Assembly (NCBI GenBank): GCA_014549065.1
Contig: JACDOX010000015.1
Span: 248,001 to 312,000, forward strand
Direction: 5' to 3'
Origin: Cardinalis cardinalis
Lineage: Eukaryota; Chordata; Aves; Passeriformes; Cardinalidae
Length of the DNA: 64,000 nt
Each line of letters begins with the position of its first letter. Positions within the stretch are counted from its first letter, which is position 1. The notes beneath the pieces are model-generated. The model had not been told where the DNA came from. It searched no databases and was given only the letters and a program-made list of their open reading frames with translations. Positions 12,160-24,159 of the stretch are shown piece after piece. The position numbers were made by a program, and so were the translations under genes.

Positions 12160-15100
12160 TTTAAGCTTGTAGTTTTTGTCTGCAAATAGCAGCCACTGCC
12201 TTTTCAGATGTGCTCTGAGTTATACACCGTGGTGAACACTGGTGGCTTCAGACAGATTCAGCAGCCCTTCTGTGCCCTGAGTTGATTGGAAGTGTAGCCA
12301 GTCATGGTAAGAAGCTTTCCTGCCTACCTGCCCACAGTTTCAGTGTTTTCAGATGCTGGCAATTGAAAGTTGCCATAATCCAGATGTACGAGGAAGTAGA
12401 GATCATGTTCCTCCTGTAATCTCAATATTTCCTTGATTTTGCCTGCCTAAAATCAAAATCCTTCTGTTCTCCTAACTGAAGGAATGAGTGTATTTTGGCA
12501 GGGAATGTAAATTGCATTTTTGTCTTTGGTTGGGCAGGCTTAAAATAACTGTCAGCCTTAGTTCTTTGGGAGACTGGATAGCGTGGGTATTTATAGTAAA
12601 ACTGATTTGATGGGTTAAGACTGAAAAATTAGAATCTATATTACATTTCAAAATATTACTGTACAGTTCTGAGATGCTGCCATGGAGACTGCATCATTAC
12701 TCTGCTTTACATGTGCATTCAGTCACTAGGTCTCCTCAGGCTTTCAGAGCAATTCTGCCACAACCCTCTTCCAGCCTCCAGCTATGAAGCCTCAATTCAT
12801 TCTTCGATGTAGCATAACCATCAGAGCCTTTGCAGTAGCCCAACATTAGCNCTGCAATGGCTTCTTTGTTCTTCCCCTGCTCTGAACCTGGTGGTCATGA
12901 TTAGAAAAATACCAAGCTCCTTTCATGACCTCCAGAGCACAGAAGAAGGGCTGGCAGCAGGAGCTACTGCATAGAAGGAGATTATTTTAACATGAACACT
13001 GTTGTCATGTTGGGCATGTTTCTAAATGCTTTTGTCATCAAACAAAGCATTGGTTATATGTATGGTTTTTTCCACCAAAAAAAAAAAAAGAAGCAGCTGG
13101 CAATTACTGCCATGGCACTGGAGATTATCACCTCTCCTTATGGGGTCAGCTGTCCAAATGCCTGTGTTTATGGTTTTGTCTGGAACCCTAGGTTAGAACT
13201 GTGCCACCAAGAGAGACCTCATGAATCATCACAAGTGAAGCACAAGGCAGTCAGGGCTGCAGTGAGCAATCACANTCCATCTTCCTTCTTCATTCCTAGC
13301 CTGTGGATGTGCAGGGGACATGAGATAGGAATCCCAGTGTATTCAGTTGCATTTTGTGCATGAAAATCCCAAAGGAGCCATCTGCTACAGTACAGTTGGA
13401 TGGAAGCTCTTGCTCTTTGGGTGTGTCTTGCACAAACATTTCTTATGAACTAGGACTGCAGAACAAGCACATGTAACGTGCTTGAAAAGGGAAATTATGA
13501 AAATGTGGAATGATGTCCTATTTGTACATTACCAGTCTGGAGTACAGGTTAATTCTGGAGAGGACAGAATGCCTGGGCTTCCAGCCTTTGGAGATGCTGA
13601 TCCTCTGCTCCACCACAGCTGCTTTGTTTATGCAGTATCTCACTGGCATTGAACGACTTCATTGTCCCACTGCAATGGGATTTCATAAATGTTTTCAGAA
13701 GCCATTTGCACACCTTCATATGATTAACAAAACCAATACCCAAGAAAAAATTTGCTTCTAGCTGCTTCTTGGCAGAAGAAGGAGCATGCTGGGCAGTATT
13801 CAGAGCATGAATGCACATGTGGTCACNTTCCAAATGCAACCACATGCACCCCAACACACTCAATGCGCAGTGCAGTTTTCATTTTTTTGGCTTTGACACA
13901 GTTTTTACACAAACAGGAAAAACCTGACTCTCTCTCTTGACTACATGAGAAAAAAGAATAAATTCTGCCTAGGTGAAGTGCATTGACTTGATGAACTCAC
14001 TGTTGTCAGCACTGTAACTCTGGGGACTGGGGGGGATTCCTCACTTGTACTTTTTGCCCAGAATTTACTAGTCATTCTTAGCACAGCTATTCTAGCACAG
14101 TTCAAGACTCAGCAAATTTCACAAGATATCAGCTCCAGAGCAGCTGGGAGGAAATCCACCCACAAAACTCTGGCCCAACATCTCTCCTAGCTGACAAGAT
14201 GCATTAATTTGTCCTGAAACCCCAGAGGCCAGAGTAGGAGGACATCAAAGTGGACAGTGCTGCTTCAGTACTGACCCAACAGCACAAGCCCTGATGCAAA
14301 TCCCATCAAATCAACTCCAGCAAAATACATNTCTGTTTATAGAAGGTACAAGTTCTACTCCACATTCTGAAAAACAGTCCCTGTCTGCAGACACATCCAG
14401 AAATTGTGCCTACTTACCTGGGCAGAAGAGTGACTGTGGAATCACAAGGAGACAGCATTACTACTATTTTGATAAGTATCAAAATAATTTGCATCCTATA
14501 TATGTCCAAAAAATGCTAAAAAATANATCCCCGTTATTTCCTTTAATGCTATCTTGCAGATGGACACAGCTGATACTTCTTCTCTTGGACTGTGTTGCAA
14601 GGTCAGGGAAATCACCAAACACAAGGAGCTCGAGACATGACACCTTTCTTGATTTCCTGCTGAAAAGAAAGCTCTAGGGCATCTAAGAGATCCTGTTCCT
14701 GCTAAGCTTTTGCTACTGTTGTCAGATAGTCTAAAAAANCTCTTTGTAGCTTTGAATTATGATCATCAAGAAAAAAGCACTGCCTAAAGCTGCAGCTTTA
14801 TGATGATGGGTACTGGTGCTGTAATGAAATGCTTTCCACATGCCTCAAGAAGTACACTTAAACTCACCTTCTCTTCTGGGCAAGGTATAAAGACTATACA
14901 ATATTTATTGCTGGAACTTCCATCTACACCAGTGTCTTTTTCCACCATAGCATCATCCTTCAACTGTGCTGCAAAGGGAAGAGGAAGCTTTTNTGTAGCA
15001 GCCATGAGCTGCCCAACATATGCACATTACTGTGCATGTTCCATATATTCAGAATGAGCAGGACATTTTCTTCATAACTTCAAACATCAGGAAAACTGTT

Positions 15101-15846
15101 CAAAATTTTCTGCTGATAAAGTATATATTAAAGCAGGTATGGCTTCTCCAGGTTAGCACATCATGCTCCGTGCCCCTTTGGAGCACAGAAAACAACAGTC
15201 CCCACTGCCAACCTCTTCACCTCCTGGAGAACAAGAGGGCTGAAAGGTGACAGCAGCCAGCCACTAGTGCAGCTAACTCCTTTCTTCTTGCTTCTTTCAT
15301 GGATAGTTTTCCTTAAAAAAGCACAGGGAGGATTTTACAATTGATCATCCTCATGAGACANTCTTTGAAATAGGAACAATATTTTTCTTAATGTGATTGT
15401 ATAACATTAACCTGACTAGAATGTTTTTGATAGTGAAATAAGCTTACCTAATAAAGTGGGTGCTATGTTGACTCTTCTTTCCTCCTTTCCTCAAAGGCAG
15501 GAGCNTACACAGTACAGAGAGAAGGTATTTGCTGCTCTTCTTCGTTTTCAGAAATACAGTGCTTAGAAAGACCTAGCCACTCATGCAGTCTTGTTGGTCT
15601 CATCCTACAGATAACCATGACATACCAGCTTATTCAGTGTTGCAAGGATGGTAGGCAAAGCAAGATCAAAGAAATTAGTTCAGCCTCTTCAGTTTCCAGG
15701 GTAAAGTCTGATAGAATGGTAGAACGAGAAACAGAGGCTTATTGGGGCATTTTGATGCCCATAGCCATCAAAATATGCTAAAAAGCACAAACCACCAAGT
15801 TTCTATGCTCTTTAGCTCTCTATCCTGGAAAAAGGGTGCAGGCATG
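12160..15846. other. No recognisable gene
   Basis: AT-rich unique sequence with one A-rich homopolymer (13077-13089). Frames up to 127 codons (12992-13363, 13549-13863, 14294-14677) overlap on both strands, include Ns and show no domain or splice context. Nothing retroviral was recognised, so the ERV at 10.9-12.1 kb does not seem to extend here. Confidence 0.45.
15841..15846. repeat. 5' target-site duplication of solo LTR
   Basis: Hexamer GGCATG directly before the LTR's TGTCGC, identical to the hexamer after its 3' CA. Confidence 0.88.
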
Positions 15847-16236
15847 TGTCGCAGACAGCTTTTTATGAAAATCCTTTTCTTTAGGATTTTTGCTTCTGAG
15901 AAGCTAAGANGCCTCAGAAATAAAANNTAAACAATGGTTATCTGCTGCTGTGGAATGCAACAGGTGGATCCATGATTGGTCTCGTGTGGATGTTTGGANT
16001 TAGTGACCAGTCANGGCAGAGCTGGCTCTCGCTCTCTGTCTGAGCCACAGACCTTTGTTTTCATTCCTTTCTGTTCTTAGCTTAGCTAGCCTTCTGAGAT
16101 GAAACTTTTCCTTCTATTCTTTTTAGTATAGTTTTAAAGTAATATATATCATAAAATAATAAATCAAGCCTTCTGAACATGGAGTCAATATTCTCGTCTC
16201 TTCCCTCACCTAAAAACCCCTGTGAACACTGTCACA
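15847..16236 (+). mobile_element. Solo LTR with 6-bp target duplication
   Basis: A 390-bp LTR beginning TGTCGCAGAC and ending AACACTGTCACA, a TG...CA element with related ends. A polyadenylation signal AATAAA lies at 16158-16163, within an A/T-rich segment near the 3' end, which gives plus orientation. It is flanked on both sides by the exact hexamer GGCATG (15841-15846 and 16237-16242). A 6-bp duplication is typical of class II (beta/alpha-like, ERVK) integrases. No internal sequence is present, so LTR-LTR recombination removed the provirus. I recognise the sequence as a common songbird LTR but cannot give the catalogue name. Confidence 0.9.
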
Positions 16237-16242
16237 GGCATG
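16237..16242. repeat. 3' target-site duplication of solo LTR
   Basis: Hexamer GGCATG directly after GTCACA, matching the copy at 15841-15846. Confidence 0.88.
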
Positions 16243-16339
16243 AAGACCTCAGTTAATGCCAGTTTTTCCCTAGTTTCTTTCCCTATCTATTTGACAAGTC
16301 ATTTTCATGTCATCCAGTAGCAGTCAGTAAAAACTGACT

Positions 16340-16566
16340 TTGAAGAACTTAGACACATGGCCTAGCTTTCATAATCCTACTGTAGTTTCTGATTTGCTAA
16401 AGGAAGCTTATGCAGGGGTGGTTTCAGGCATACTTTTAAATATTCTAAACAGTTTTATTGATGATTCATCCCATTTGCCTTGGAAAGTTGTTTTTTTGCC
16501 AGAGGGCATGGTTTCAAGTTTGTTACATTATTCATCCATAACATCATTGACAGTGCTTCCAGCCAG
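16340..16566 (+). other. Exon-like open frame ending at GTAAGT donor
   Basis: A 75-codon N-free frame that becomes protein-like from about 16384 onward: alternating hydrophobic and polar residues with an Asp-Asp-Ser-Ser turn. It runs into a perfect 5' splice consensus CAG/GTAAGT (16564-16572), with the stop one codon inside the would-be intron. A possible acceptor (TCATAATCCTACTGTAG) ends at 16386. No family is recognised. It could be an exon, a fragment of an unrecognised repeat, or chance. Confidence 0.2.
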
Positions 16567-16572
16567 GTAAGT

Positions 16573-17905
16573 AAAGTGTAGGAGCTCACTGTCATATGAA
16601 CCATAATGCTTAAGCAGAATCATTTCAGTATGTGAAGATTCAGACATGACATAAGCAGAAAATAGTATGCCTGAGTGCTCCTTACTTACAAGGACTTGAA
16701 TGTCTCAGCATGTCCTATCTCTAGAGAAAAAAAGTAAATATTTTGTTNGTCCAGAATTAATTTCCTGACCTGTCAGGAACTATTCAGTAACTATTCTTAT
16801 TTCCATGACACTTTAGCATNACAAGCATACCAGAAAATGTGATTTTTGAGGTGTACAGCTCTGATTGGATGATAAGCACTGAATAAAAACTTTCTTATTC
16901 AAAGAATCAGAGAGAAAGAGACAAAGCTTTGGTCCAGACACCAGAGAGAACATACATCTTCATGAACTATAAAATTAGTATTTAGATTTTCCAGCTGATC
17001 TGTTACAATCAGAGTTTGTATTTCTCCTAGAAATCCAGATGGACANCCAGATGAGGAATTAATTCAGTCCATGTTTGCTGCCTATAATGCCAAAGAATGA
17101 AAATTATACAGGGTGATATTAAATTTTCTTTCTCTTCACTGGTACCTTAAAAAGTGGTGCTCCCTGAAGGAAACATGGGAGAAGCATCAGCCCTTTTTGA
17201 GGTCGACAGCTTTGCTGTTGCTGGACAGTAACATGGCAGGGGAGTAAGTCCTTCAGAATCAGGGTCAGGAATAACACACAGGGTCAGGGTCAGAAACAAC
17301 AACACAGACCTGTAACCTTCCTAATTTCTTAACTTGACTCACCCCTACAATTTCAGGTGTGGTTCAAGTAGGACTGCTTTCCTTGTCCTTGATATCTCGG
17401 AATAATTTCACAAGATGCCCCTAAAAAGCTTTGATTTTTCTTTTACCATACCTTTATCAGGGCCCACCCCTCATGGTCTGTAGCATGAATAGCACTTCTC
17501 CATGTACCTGATTCTTAACATGTGCTCCAGCTCTAGAGCTTGAAGAACACATGGCTTGATCCTATACACCTTCCACTTGCTTTAGTAGAAAATGTGGATA
17601 ATTAAGAATAAAATATTAAAACCAGCAGTAGTGAAAACAGGGCAATCTGTACTGGGCCTCTAGCCCANGTGGTGAGGCTGGAGTGCAGCCAATGCTATCT
17701 GGAAATCCTGAGGAAATCTGCTNGCAAATAACCAGGAATGGTCACCCTGAGATGACACATTCAGGCGCACATCTGGACATGGTGACTTGGAAACATTCAT
17801 AAGTTCATCTGTATGGTTCTTACTTCTTTCATTTTCTTATCCTCATAATTGCAGGGGTAAAGGGTCATGGCCACTCAGTGGAAAAAACTGGTTCAGCACC
17901 ACAAG
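16573..17905. other. No recognisable gene
   Basis: Unique AT-rich sequence. A short imperfect direct repeat of AGGGTCAGG-type motifs lies at about 17261-17302. Nothing else was recognised. Confidence 0.45.
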
Positions 17906-17907
17906 GC

Positions 17908-18415
17908 AAAGAATCAGAAAAATATAGAATGGTTTGCTTTGGAAGACACAACCTGTGGCAGTGTCTCACCACCCTCACAGTAGACAATTTCTTCCTAAAA
18001 TCTTGCCTTAACCTGCCATTTTTCACATTAAAGCCATTCTCCCTCAGCCTTATCCCTATATGCCCTTGTAAAATGTCCCTTTCTGTCTCTCTTTCAGGCC
18101 TCTTTAGGTACTGGAAGGTGCTATAAGGTGTCCCCACAGCCTTCTCTTCTCCAGTCTGAACAATCCCAACTCTCAGCCTGTTTCCAGAGGAGAGGTGCTC
18201 AACACCTCTGATCAACTTTGTGGTCCTCCTCTGGACTTGCTCCAACAGGACCAAATCCTTCCTCTGCTGGGAGTCCCAAAGCTGGATACAGTACTCTGTA
18301 CCCAGGGTCTCCCCAGAGTGGACCAGAGGGGGAAAANAACCGGCACTGACCTGCTGGCCAGGCTGCTTTTGATGTAGCCCAGAATGTGGTTGGGTTTCTG
18401 CTCTAGAGCAAGGAT
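17908..18415 (-). mobile_element. CR1 LINE fragment (RT C-terminus and 3' end)
   Basis: The minus strand encodes, in shifted frames, the C-terminal part of CR1 ORF2. Recognisable pieces are the ILGYIKSSLASR and LEQVQRRTTKLIRG motifs, then the GNGF region and the RKK/RVVRH segment near the end. The far 3' end shows AACCCAAACCATTCTATG-type sequence in decayed form (17908-17940). Between the RVVRH...RL region and that tail, roughly 130 nt of the usual CR1 3' sequence are missing. Frameshifts, an N and substitutions mark it as dead. 5' truncation is normal for CR1. Confidence 0.85.
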
Positions 18416-18419
18416 CAGA

Positions 18420-19679
18420 AGCTCAGCAAGGATCTGACACACAACTGTCCCACAAATTGACAGCCACAACTAAACCTGGGAGTTGAACTTCCATGCCCTA
18501 ACTTACACCTCCTGAATCTCTAAGACAGGACAACACTTTAATGCTAATGGAGTACATCAGACTCCACGTTAAAATTGCTGGAAATGTATGTGGTCAAAAT
18601 ACAAGACTAAGTCTGTCTTTCTCTTCAGACTTAAGCAAATGAGCAAGTTGCACGGCCCTCGTGCTCCTCAGTTTCTCTCCTTTCAGAGTAACTGGCAAAA
18701 GCAGCCTACCCTGAAGATCTTTTATGAAGATTCAACACTTCCTTTTCTGAAAGCAATTTGAAATTCTGTGCTCACAGATACTAACAAGCCCTCCTATATG
18801 TTAATATATTTGATCTTAAACCAGAAGACAATTTATGCCTTTTCAGAATTCTCATAGCAACACAATTCATTAGAATAGCTAATAAATTACATGCATTTTT
18901 TATTGTTCAAAATTTCTAAAGTACATGTTTTCTTGTTTACATGAAGCTATGTAGTTAAATAGTCAATAACTTTTACTGCATCCTCATCTTCAATTNATGA
19001 TAAGGTTGTAGAAGAATGCCAGGTATAGAAATGCATCATCAGTAAAAATTTTGAGACAAATAAGTCTTGAATACTTTTCTCAGGTCCCCCCAGCTACNAC
19101 AATGGGCATTCTCCAGTGCCTTCCCAAGAGCCTGTCTTGGCTATCAGAGAGCACAGATNTTCCAACATCAGGAACTTTGCAGTCCATTGGGTGGGACACA
19201 AGTGATGAACCTGAAATGGCATCACAGTATACATTGCAAAGGGTGTTGAAAATGATTAATCATGGTTATGCCCTAAACTTGGAGAATGAGTCATAGGGTA
19301 TTGCTACATCTCTCCTCCAAATTAATTTAAATATTGTGGGGGTGTCCAACATCATAAGNAATCACACCTATAGCTTTTCAAAATCTAGAGACCCCTAAAG
19401 TACAGANGGACAAATACCACAGTGCACCTCACAACCAAACCTCTGCCCTTGCAGGCTTGGCTTTCTGATGACATATTTTGACCTCTAGCAATTTTTCACC
19501 ACCGAAGAATTTAGCCTAGGAAGAGCTGGCAGAACCTTCCCTGTGCAGCAGCAGCAGCACAAACACTGCCAACCACAATTCATTTATAAGGCCTCCCTTT
19601 CCTCTGCCCTTCTATTACCTCCCCTATGGAAACTGAGCTGATGAGTCCATTTGCCCTTTTTTGTANCTTTTATTTTTCA
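18420..19679. other. No recognisable gene
   Basis: Unique AT-rich sequence; an AGC trinucleotide run (four copies) lies near 19545. No repeat family or convincing exon was seen before the acceptor at 19680. Confidence 0.4.
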
Positions 19680-19680
19680 G

Positions 19681-19799
19681 GTTTGGGGCGCAGAACAGTA
19701 GGGAAGAGGGCTGACAAGATGTGTCTGCCTGAGCTGCTGTGCCTGAGGACTGGGAAACTGGGAGAGCTGCAAGAGGAGCATGATTGTCTCCTTACTTGA
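19681..19799 (+). other. Candidate terminal exon
   Basis: A strong 3' splice site (pyrimidine-rich CTTTTATTTTTCAG, ending at 19680) is followed by a frame of 38 codons starting at 19683 and ending at TGA 19797-19799. The encoded peptide is Leu/Cys/Glu/Arg-rich with a MCLPELLCLRTGKL core. Local GC content is higher than the flanks. It has no N within the frame. No protein is recognised and no partner exon was found upstream on this strand, so it may be a non-coding RNA exon or chance. Confidence 0.22.
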
Positions 19800-22700
19800 A
19801 GCTGTTCCTAGAGTGAAGTATACCATTCAGTGAAATGTATAATTTTTGAGAATTCCTCTNAGACATGGATTTTGGTTGTGGCTATAGGCAATGCATTTGC
19901 ACTGTTGCTTGAACTGTCTCAAGGATGTTGAAACCTTAGTATATCACTGAAAATTTCTATTAGCAAAGCACCCCTGAGAAGCACAGCAGAGAAACAAAAG
20001 AANCTCTTGGTTTGTGTCTGTTACTGCTGTGACCTTGGGATATGGGGCTCTCAAGATGGTCCATCCCATGTTAGGCAAACTACAGCAGAGCTGTATTCTG
20101 CAGTATGGAGAGGGCAATACCAGCAAGGCAAGGTGGAAGACAAATTATATGAAGAATCTACCCTACCTCTGCAAATGTCCCCATGTTTCTCATCCCCTTC
20201 CTGTGCTCCCAGGATGTTGGCTATCACTCAGAGAATTGGTCAAGGTAGTAATTTATCTGATNAAGGGGATTTTTGTTGATGAGAAAAGTCAGACTGCAAT
20301 TTTTATAGCTGTTTTACAGAGACATGAAGGACCCTGAGGCATAAAGTGGCTGTCATCTAACTAAGATAAAAAGAACAAATTGGAAATATNAAAAAAANNG
20401 NNAAAAAAAAAGATAAGACTTTTATGTCTTTGCAAACCCCTGAAGTCAGAAGTTCTTAACTTCTGTTTGAGAGACAAATGGTGAGTCATTATTTCTTTCT
20501 ACCATGTTAGAACAGAGAAGACATTTTGGTTTCCTTATATATACACNAGCAACTTCCCATACCTAGACAGCACCTGAAATTGAATTATACAAAAGGAATT
20601 ATTCCTGAAATGGCAAGACAATTAAAGTGTNCAGGTAAGATAGCAAAGACAGAAAGAGAGCTCACCTAAGAAACCAGTGCTTTATTGTCAGCTCCTTCTT
20701 GTTGAGAAGCCTTAGGGCTCACTGAGGCTTGAAAGACAGTCTGCTGAGATGAGCATGTGATAATATCTCCTCTGAAGAAAGCTCTCCCTGTTCAGAAGTA
20801 CAGCAGGGTTATCCAGAAACAGCAGTTTCCTCTAGCCTCTAGCCTACACCCTCTGTATTGTTAATATGGCCAAGAGCAGTACATGCACCACTTGACAAGA
20901 CAGAGAGATTATTTAATNATTTATGCACAGTTACATTCTACAGACATCAGTACTGCATTTAGATACAGCCTTCTATATACAGCCTTGAAGGTGTACTTAT
21001 TGCCTCTAGTTCATGACACACATACTTGATTTGCAAAAAAAACCAAACCCTTTGGAATATTCAGTCAGTCCCATGGACTGTTTTTCCATGCATTGCCCTG
21101 TCCTGCATGTCTGGATCAGTCTGAAAGTTTGCTCTCAGAGTAATATTCCTCATTGGCTCCTGTGCAGGTCAACAACACAAGGACATCAATGGCCCATTGT
21201 TTGTAGTGGTTTTCTCCACCTCTCTTGTTCTGAATATTTCATCACAAATGGTGTTCCATAGTGAGCATGAAAGTTTCCCTCACTCGTGGTGTGTCTTAGA
21301 GCATGGCAATTCTCACAGAAGACAAAGAACTTCCAGTGAAACTAGATAGTCTTTATCTAAAGCAGACACAGAAACAGAAGCTGCTGAGAAACTGCATCAC
21401 TGAAATGAAGATAAACCCTCTGTCAAATAGACAAATAAAGCAGAAGATGCAAAGCCATTAGCAATACTAGATTTTGTGCAGATTTCTAGCTAGCCCCAAG
21501 ACATTTTGCTTACTGCAGTTGTAGCTCCACTTAGGAAAGGGTCATGTTTCATACTCCATAAATAATCTTGGTTCAATGGTCTTGGTTATTTATCACTNTG
21601 AGAATTGATGAGTTTTAAATATAAATACCAGCAATTAGCCAATGAGCAGGTACTTCTAATTAAGGCTTCCAAATCAAAGGTCTTTTGGGGAAATTGTATA
21701 AACACTGAACATACATGGACCTGATAGATAATTCTGTAGCATACACCTTCTATGCAAATATCACACTTCTCTGCTGCACCACGTGATGCAATCCATGGCT
21801 CAAATGTTACACAGTGGTCTGAGGTCTCATTTCTCATATTCTCATTTGTTGTTCTTTTTTAACTCTAACTGTAGGTGAAGGGCAGAAATATTTCCACTTA
21901 AGTTTTTTATTATTATTTTGGTAAGGCATAATTAGGCTGTCGCTCATTGAGATCCATCTGGCAATCTGAATATCTGTGTTTATTNCGGGAAGGAGTGATT
22001 ACCACTTGTTCCAAATAACTGCTGTTTGAATTAACTGAGATGACAGATAAATGCAGACTTCCTCTGCTTCAGAGGCCCTAGAGGAGGTTTAGGGTGCAGA
22101 GGCTGTTTTTGGAGATACTTCCTCTACACTTAGCAGAGAAGGCACAGTCCTCTAATGGGTAGATTGCACAAATGTTTGCTGCTAATTCAGTATCAACTGA
22201 AAGGTGTATCTACANTAGTCTTTAAGTTCAGATCAGGAGGGCACTTTGGAAGGGAACTCTTAGTAATGTTCACTTTACTGTGGTTTTGGTCACACCAGAA
22301 ATTTGTCTTGGCACACACAACCTGGAATGTGGAAGATCAATGGATGAGCCTCCAACACCAACTCAGTTCTCAAGACTGATCTAGGAGCAGACTGGAGTGA
22401 AATGCCCTGGAAGCTGTGTAGTGTGGGCAGCTGATCCACGGCTTCAGCAGTTTTGTTCTCAACTTCCATTCTCATCATGCTGCTCTATTTGGTAAGGCAA
22501 TCATTCTCTAANATGCTAGGTACTGTCATTTGAAAGAACATTAACAGAAAAAGCACTNGATAAATCTGGAAACTGATGTGCTTACCTACACCTGATTCCT
22601 TCTGCCATGAGCACCAAGATAATTTCTAGGTATTAAAGTCTAAGATAGACTTTAACAGAGGGAATTTATCAGTTCCCAAATATACTAGAGGGAGTTTAAC

Positions 22701-23943
22701 AGTTTGAAAACACTTTTCCCTTGTATTTTCCCTAAAGGAAGAGCCAAAATATTAAATAGAACATAAAATGAAGTCTATTTTAAAACAAAAGGTTCATATA
22801 GATTACTTCACCAGGCATGCTGTTTGAGTAAATAATCAGTTCTCATTCTGAGTAAAGCCTGGTCATAATGATTTCCAAGAAGCTGTCCTGTATAATGCCC
22901 TTATTCACAGAATGATAATTATTAAGAATAACCTGCAGTATTCAAAGGGTTTTGTTGCTCAACATCACACATGAAGCCAGTGGCTGAACCAGCAGCAGAG
23001 CAGAGAAATTTTGACAAGAGTTCTTGATTGCTTTGACCATAAATGGCATTTTTTAAAGTCACTAGCTAATGAAAAGAAAACCAAAAACCCAACAAAAACC
23101 TCCAAACCCCTCATGCTTTAAAACTTTTGCTCAAATTATTCAGCAATTAGTGGGTGAAAGAAGAGAACTGATCACATTCAGGCTCAAATCACTCTCTGCC
23201 CTATTTCTTTTCTTCCCATATTCTACAGAATCAATGACTATCTATCTACTAGGATTCACCTTCCTCTCTGACAGCACTACACCTTCNTTCCAGATGGCTG
23301 CTCTGGCTGCAGTCTTGTAGCATATATTGTTTGACAGAGTTCCTGGCCTCCACAGCACAGACAGCGTAGCACTGGGAATGCAGCAAGGCGGGTGAGTCCC
23401 TCCATTTTCCCAAGGGAAAAAAAACCCAACCATTTTAGTAGGTTTTATCAAAGGGCTCCTTCTCTTTGAAAGTGCTTTCTAGCCTGAACAAGTTCAAAGC
23501 CACAGTTTGAAGACACTGCTGTGTCACTATCAATTACCTGTGAAGCTCCACTAGGACAGGAGAAGTGCCTGAGGCACCAAAAGTGGATAGGTTTGTTATG
23601 ATCTCCCATTAGTTCATTACAGGGAATTAATAAAACAGTAACTTGAACTAAGCAGGGTGCTGTATCAGTAACTGGTCTTGATACATCCTTCTTTTAAACA
23701 AGAATGTTTAAGAACAGGGATTGAAGCATGNTGAGAAATGTTGTTCTCAATTTAGTATCACATGACACTGGCTTTTACATTCAGATATCTGGGAATAATT
23801 CTCGTGCTACCCAGAATCCAGATTTGGCCCCACTAAACTCAAGAGGCCATTTACCAGAATACAAGGAAAGTATTTCAGGATTACTGATTGCTTTCTCTCT
23901 TTTCACTTTGTTGTTTCTCTCCCTTGCCTTCTTGCCCTGCAAA
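19800..23943. other. No recognisable gene
   Basis: AT-rich unique sequence. A low-quality A-rich stretch with clustered Ns lies at 20390-20412 and looks like a homopolymer sequencing failure. Frames of up to 107 codons (20014-20337) contain Ns and have no splice context. Confidence 0.45.
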
Positions 23944-23944
23944 G

Positions 23945-24155
23945 AGCTTTGATCCAGCTGCAGAAAGACAAGTGGATACCTTGGGAAGGTTTTGTCCATC
24001 CAATATCAAGTACTGCTGCAGGAGCTGCTGCTGACACCGAGCTACTGCAACCTCTGATCATTGGGCTTGCAAAACTCAACCTCACACTCCAATGGAGAGA
24101 TAATTTGTGTCATTTGAACAACCTCATCCTTCACTGCTTACACTGCAGGGGCTGA
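23945..24155 (+). other. Candidate terminal exon, 69 codons
   Basis: A long pyrimidine-rich tract (23894-23939) ends in GCAAAG, a good 3' splice site at 23944. One nucleotide later a frame of 69 codons plus TGA (24153-24155) opens with no N and no stop. The peptide is protein-like: an amphipathic start (ALIQLQKDKW), an Ala-rich middle, then Leu/Asn-rich helix-like sequence ending with Cys/His. No family is recognised. A second frame from the same acceptor is open for 28 codons only. Confidence 0.27.
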
Positions 24156-24159
24156 GATA

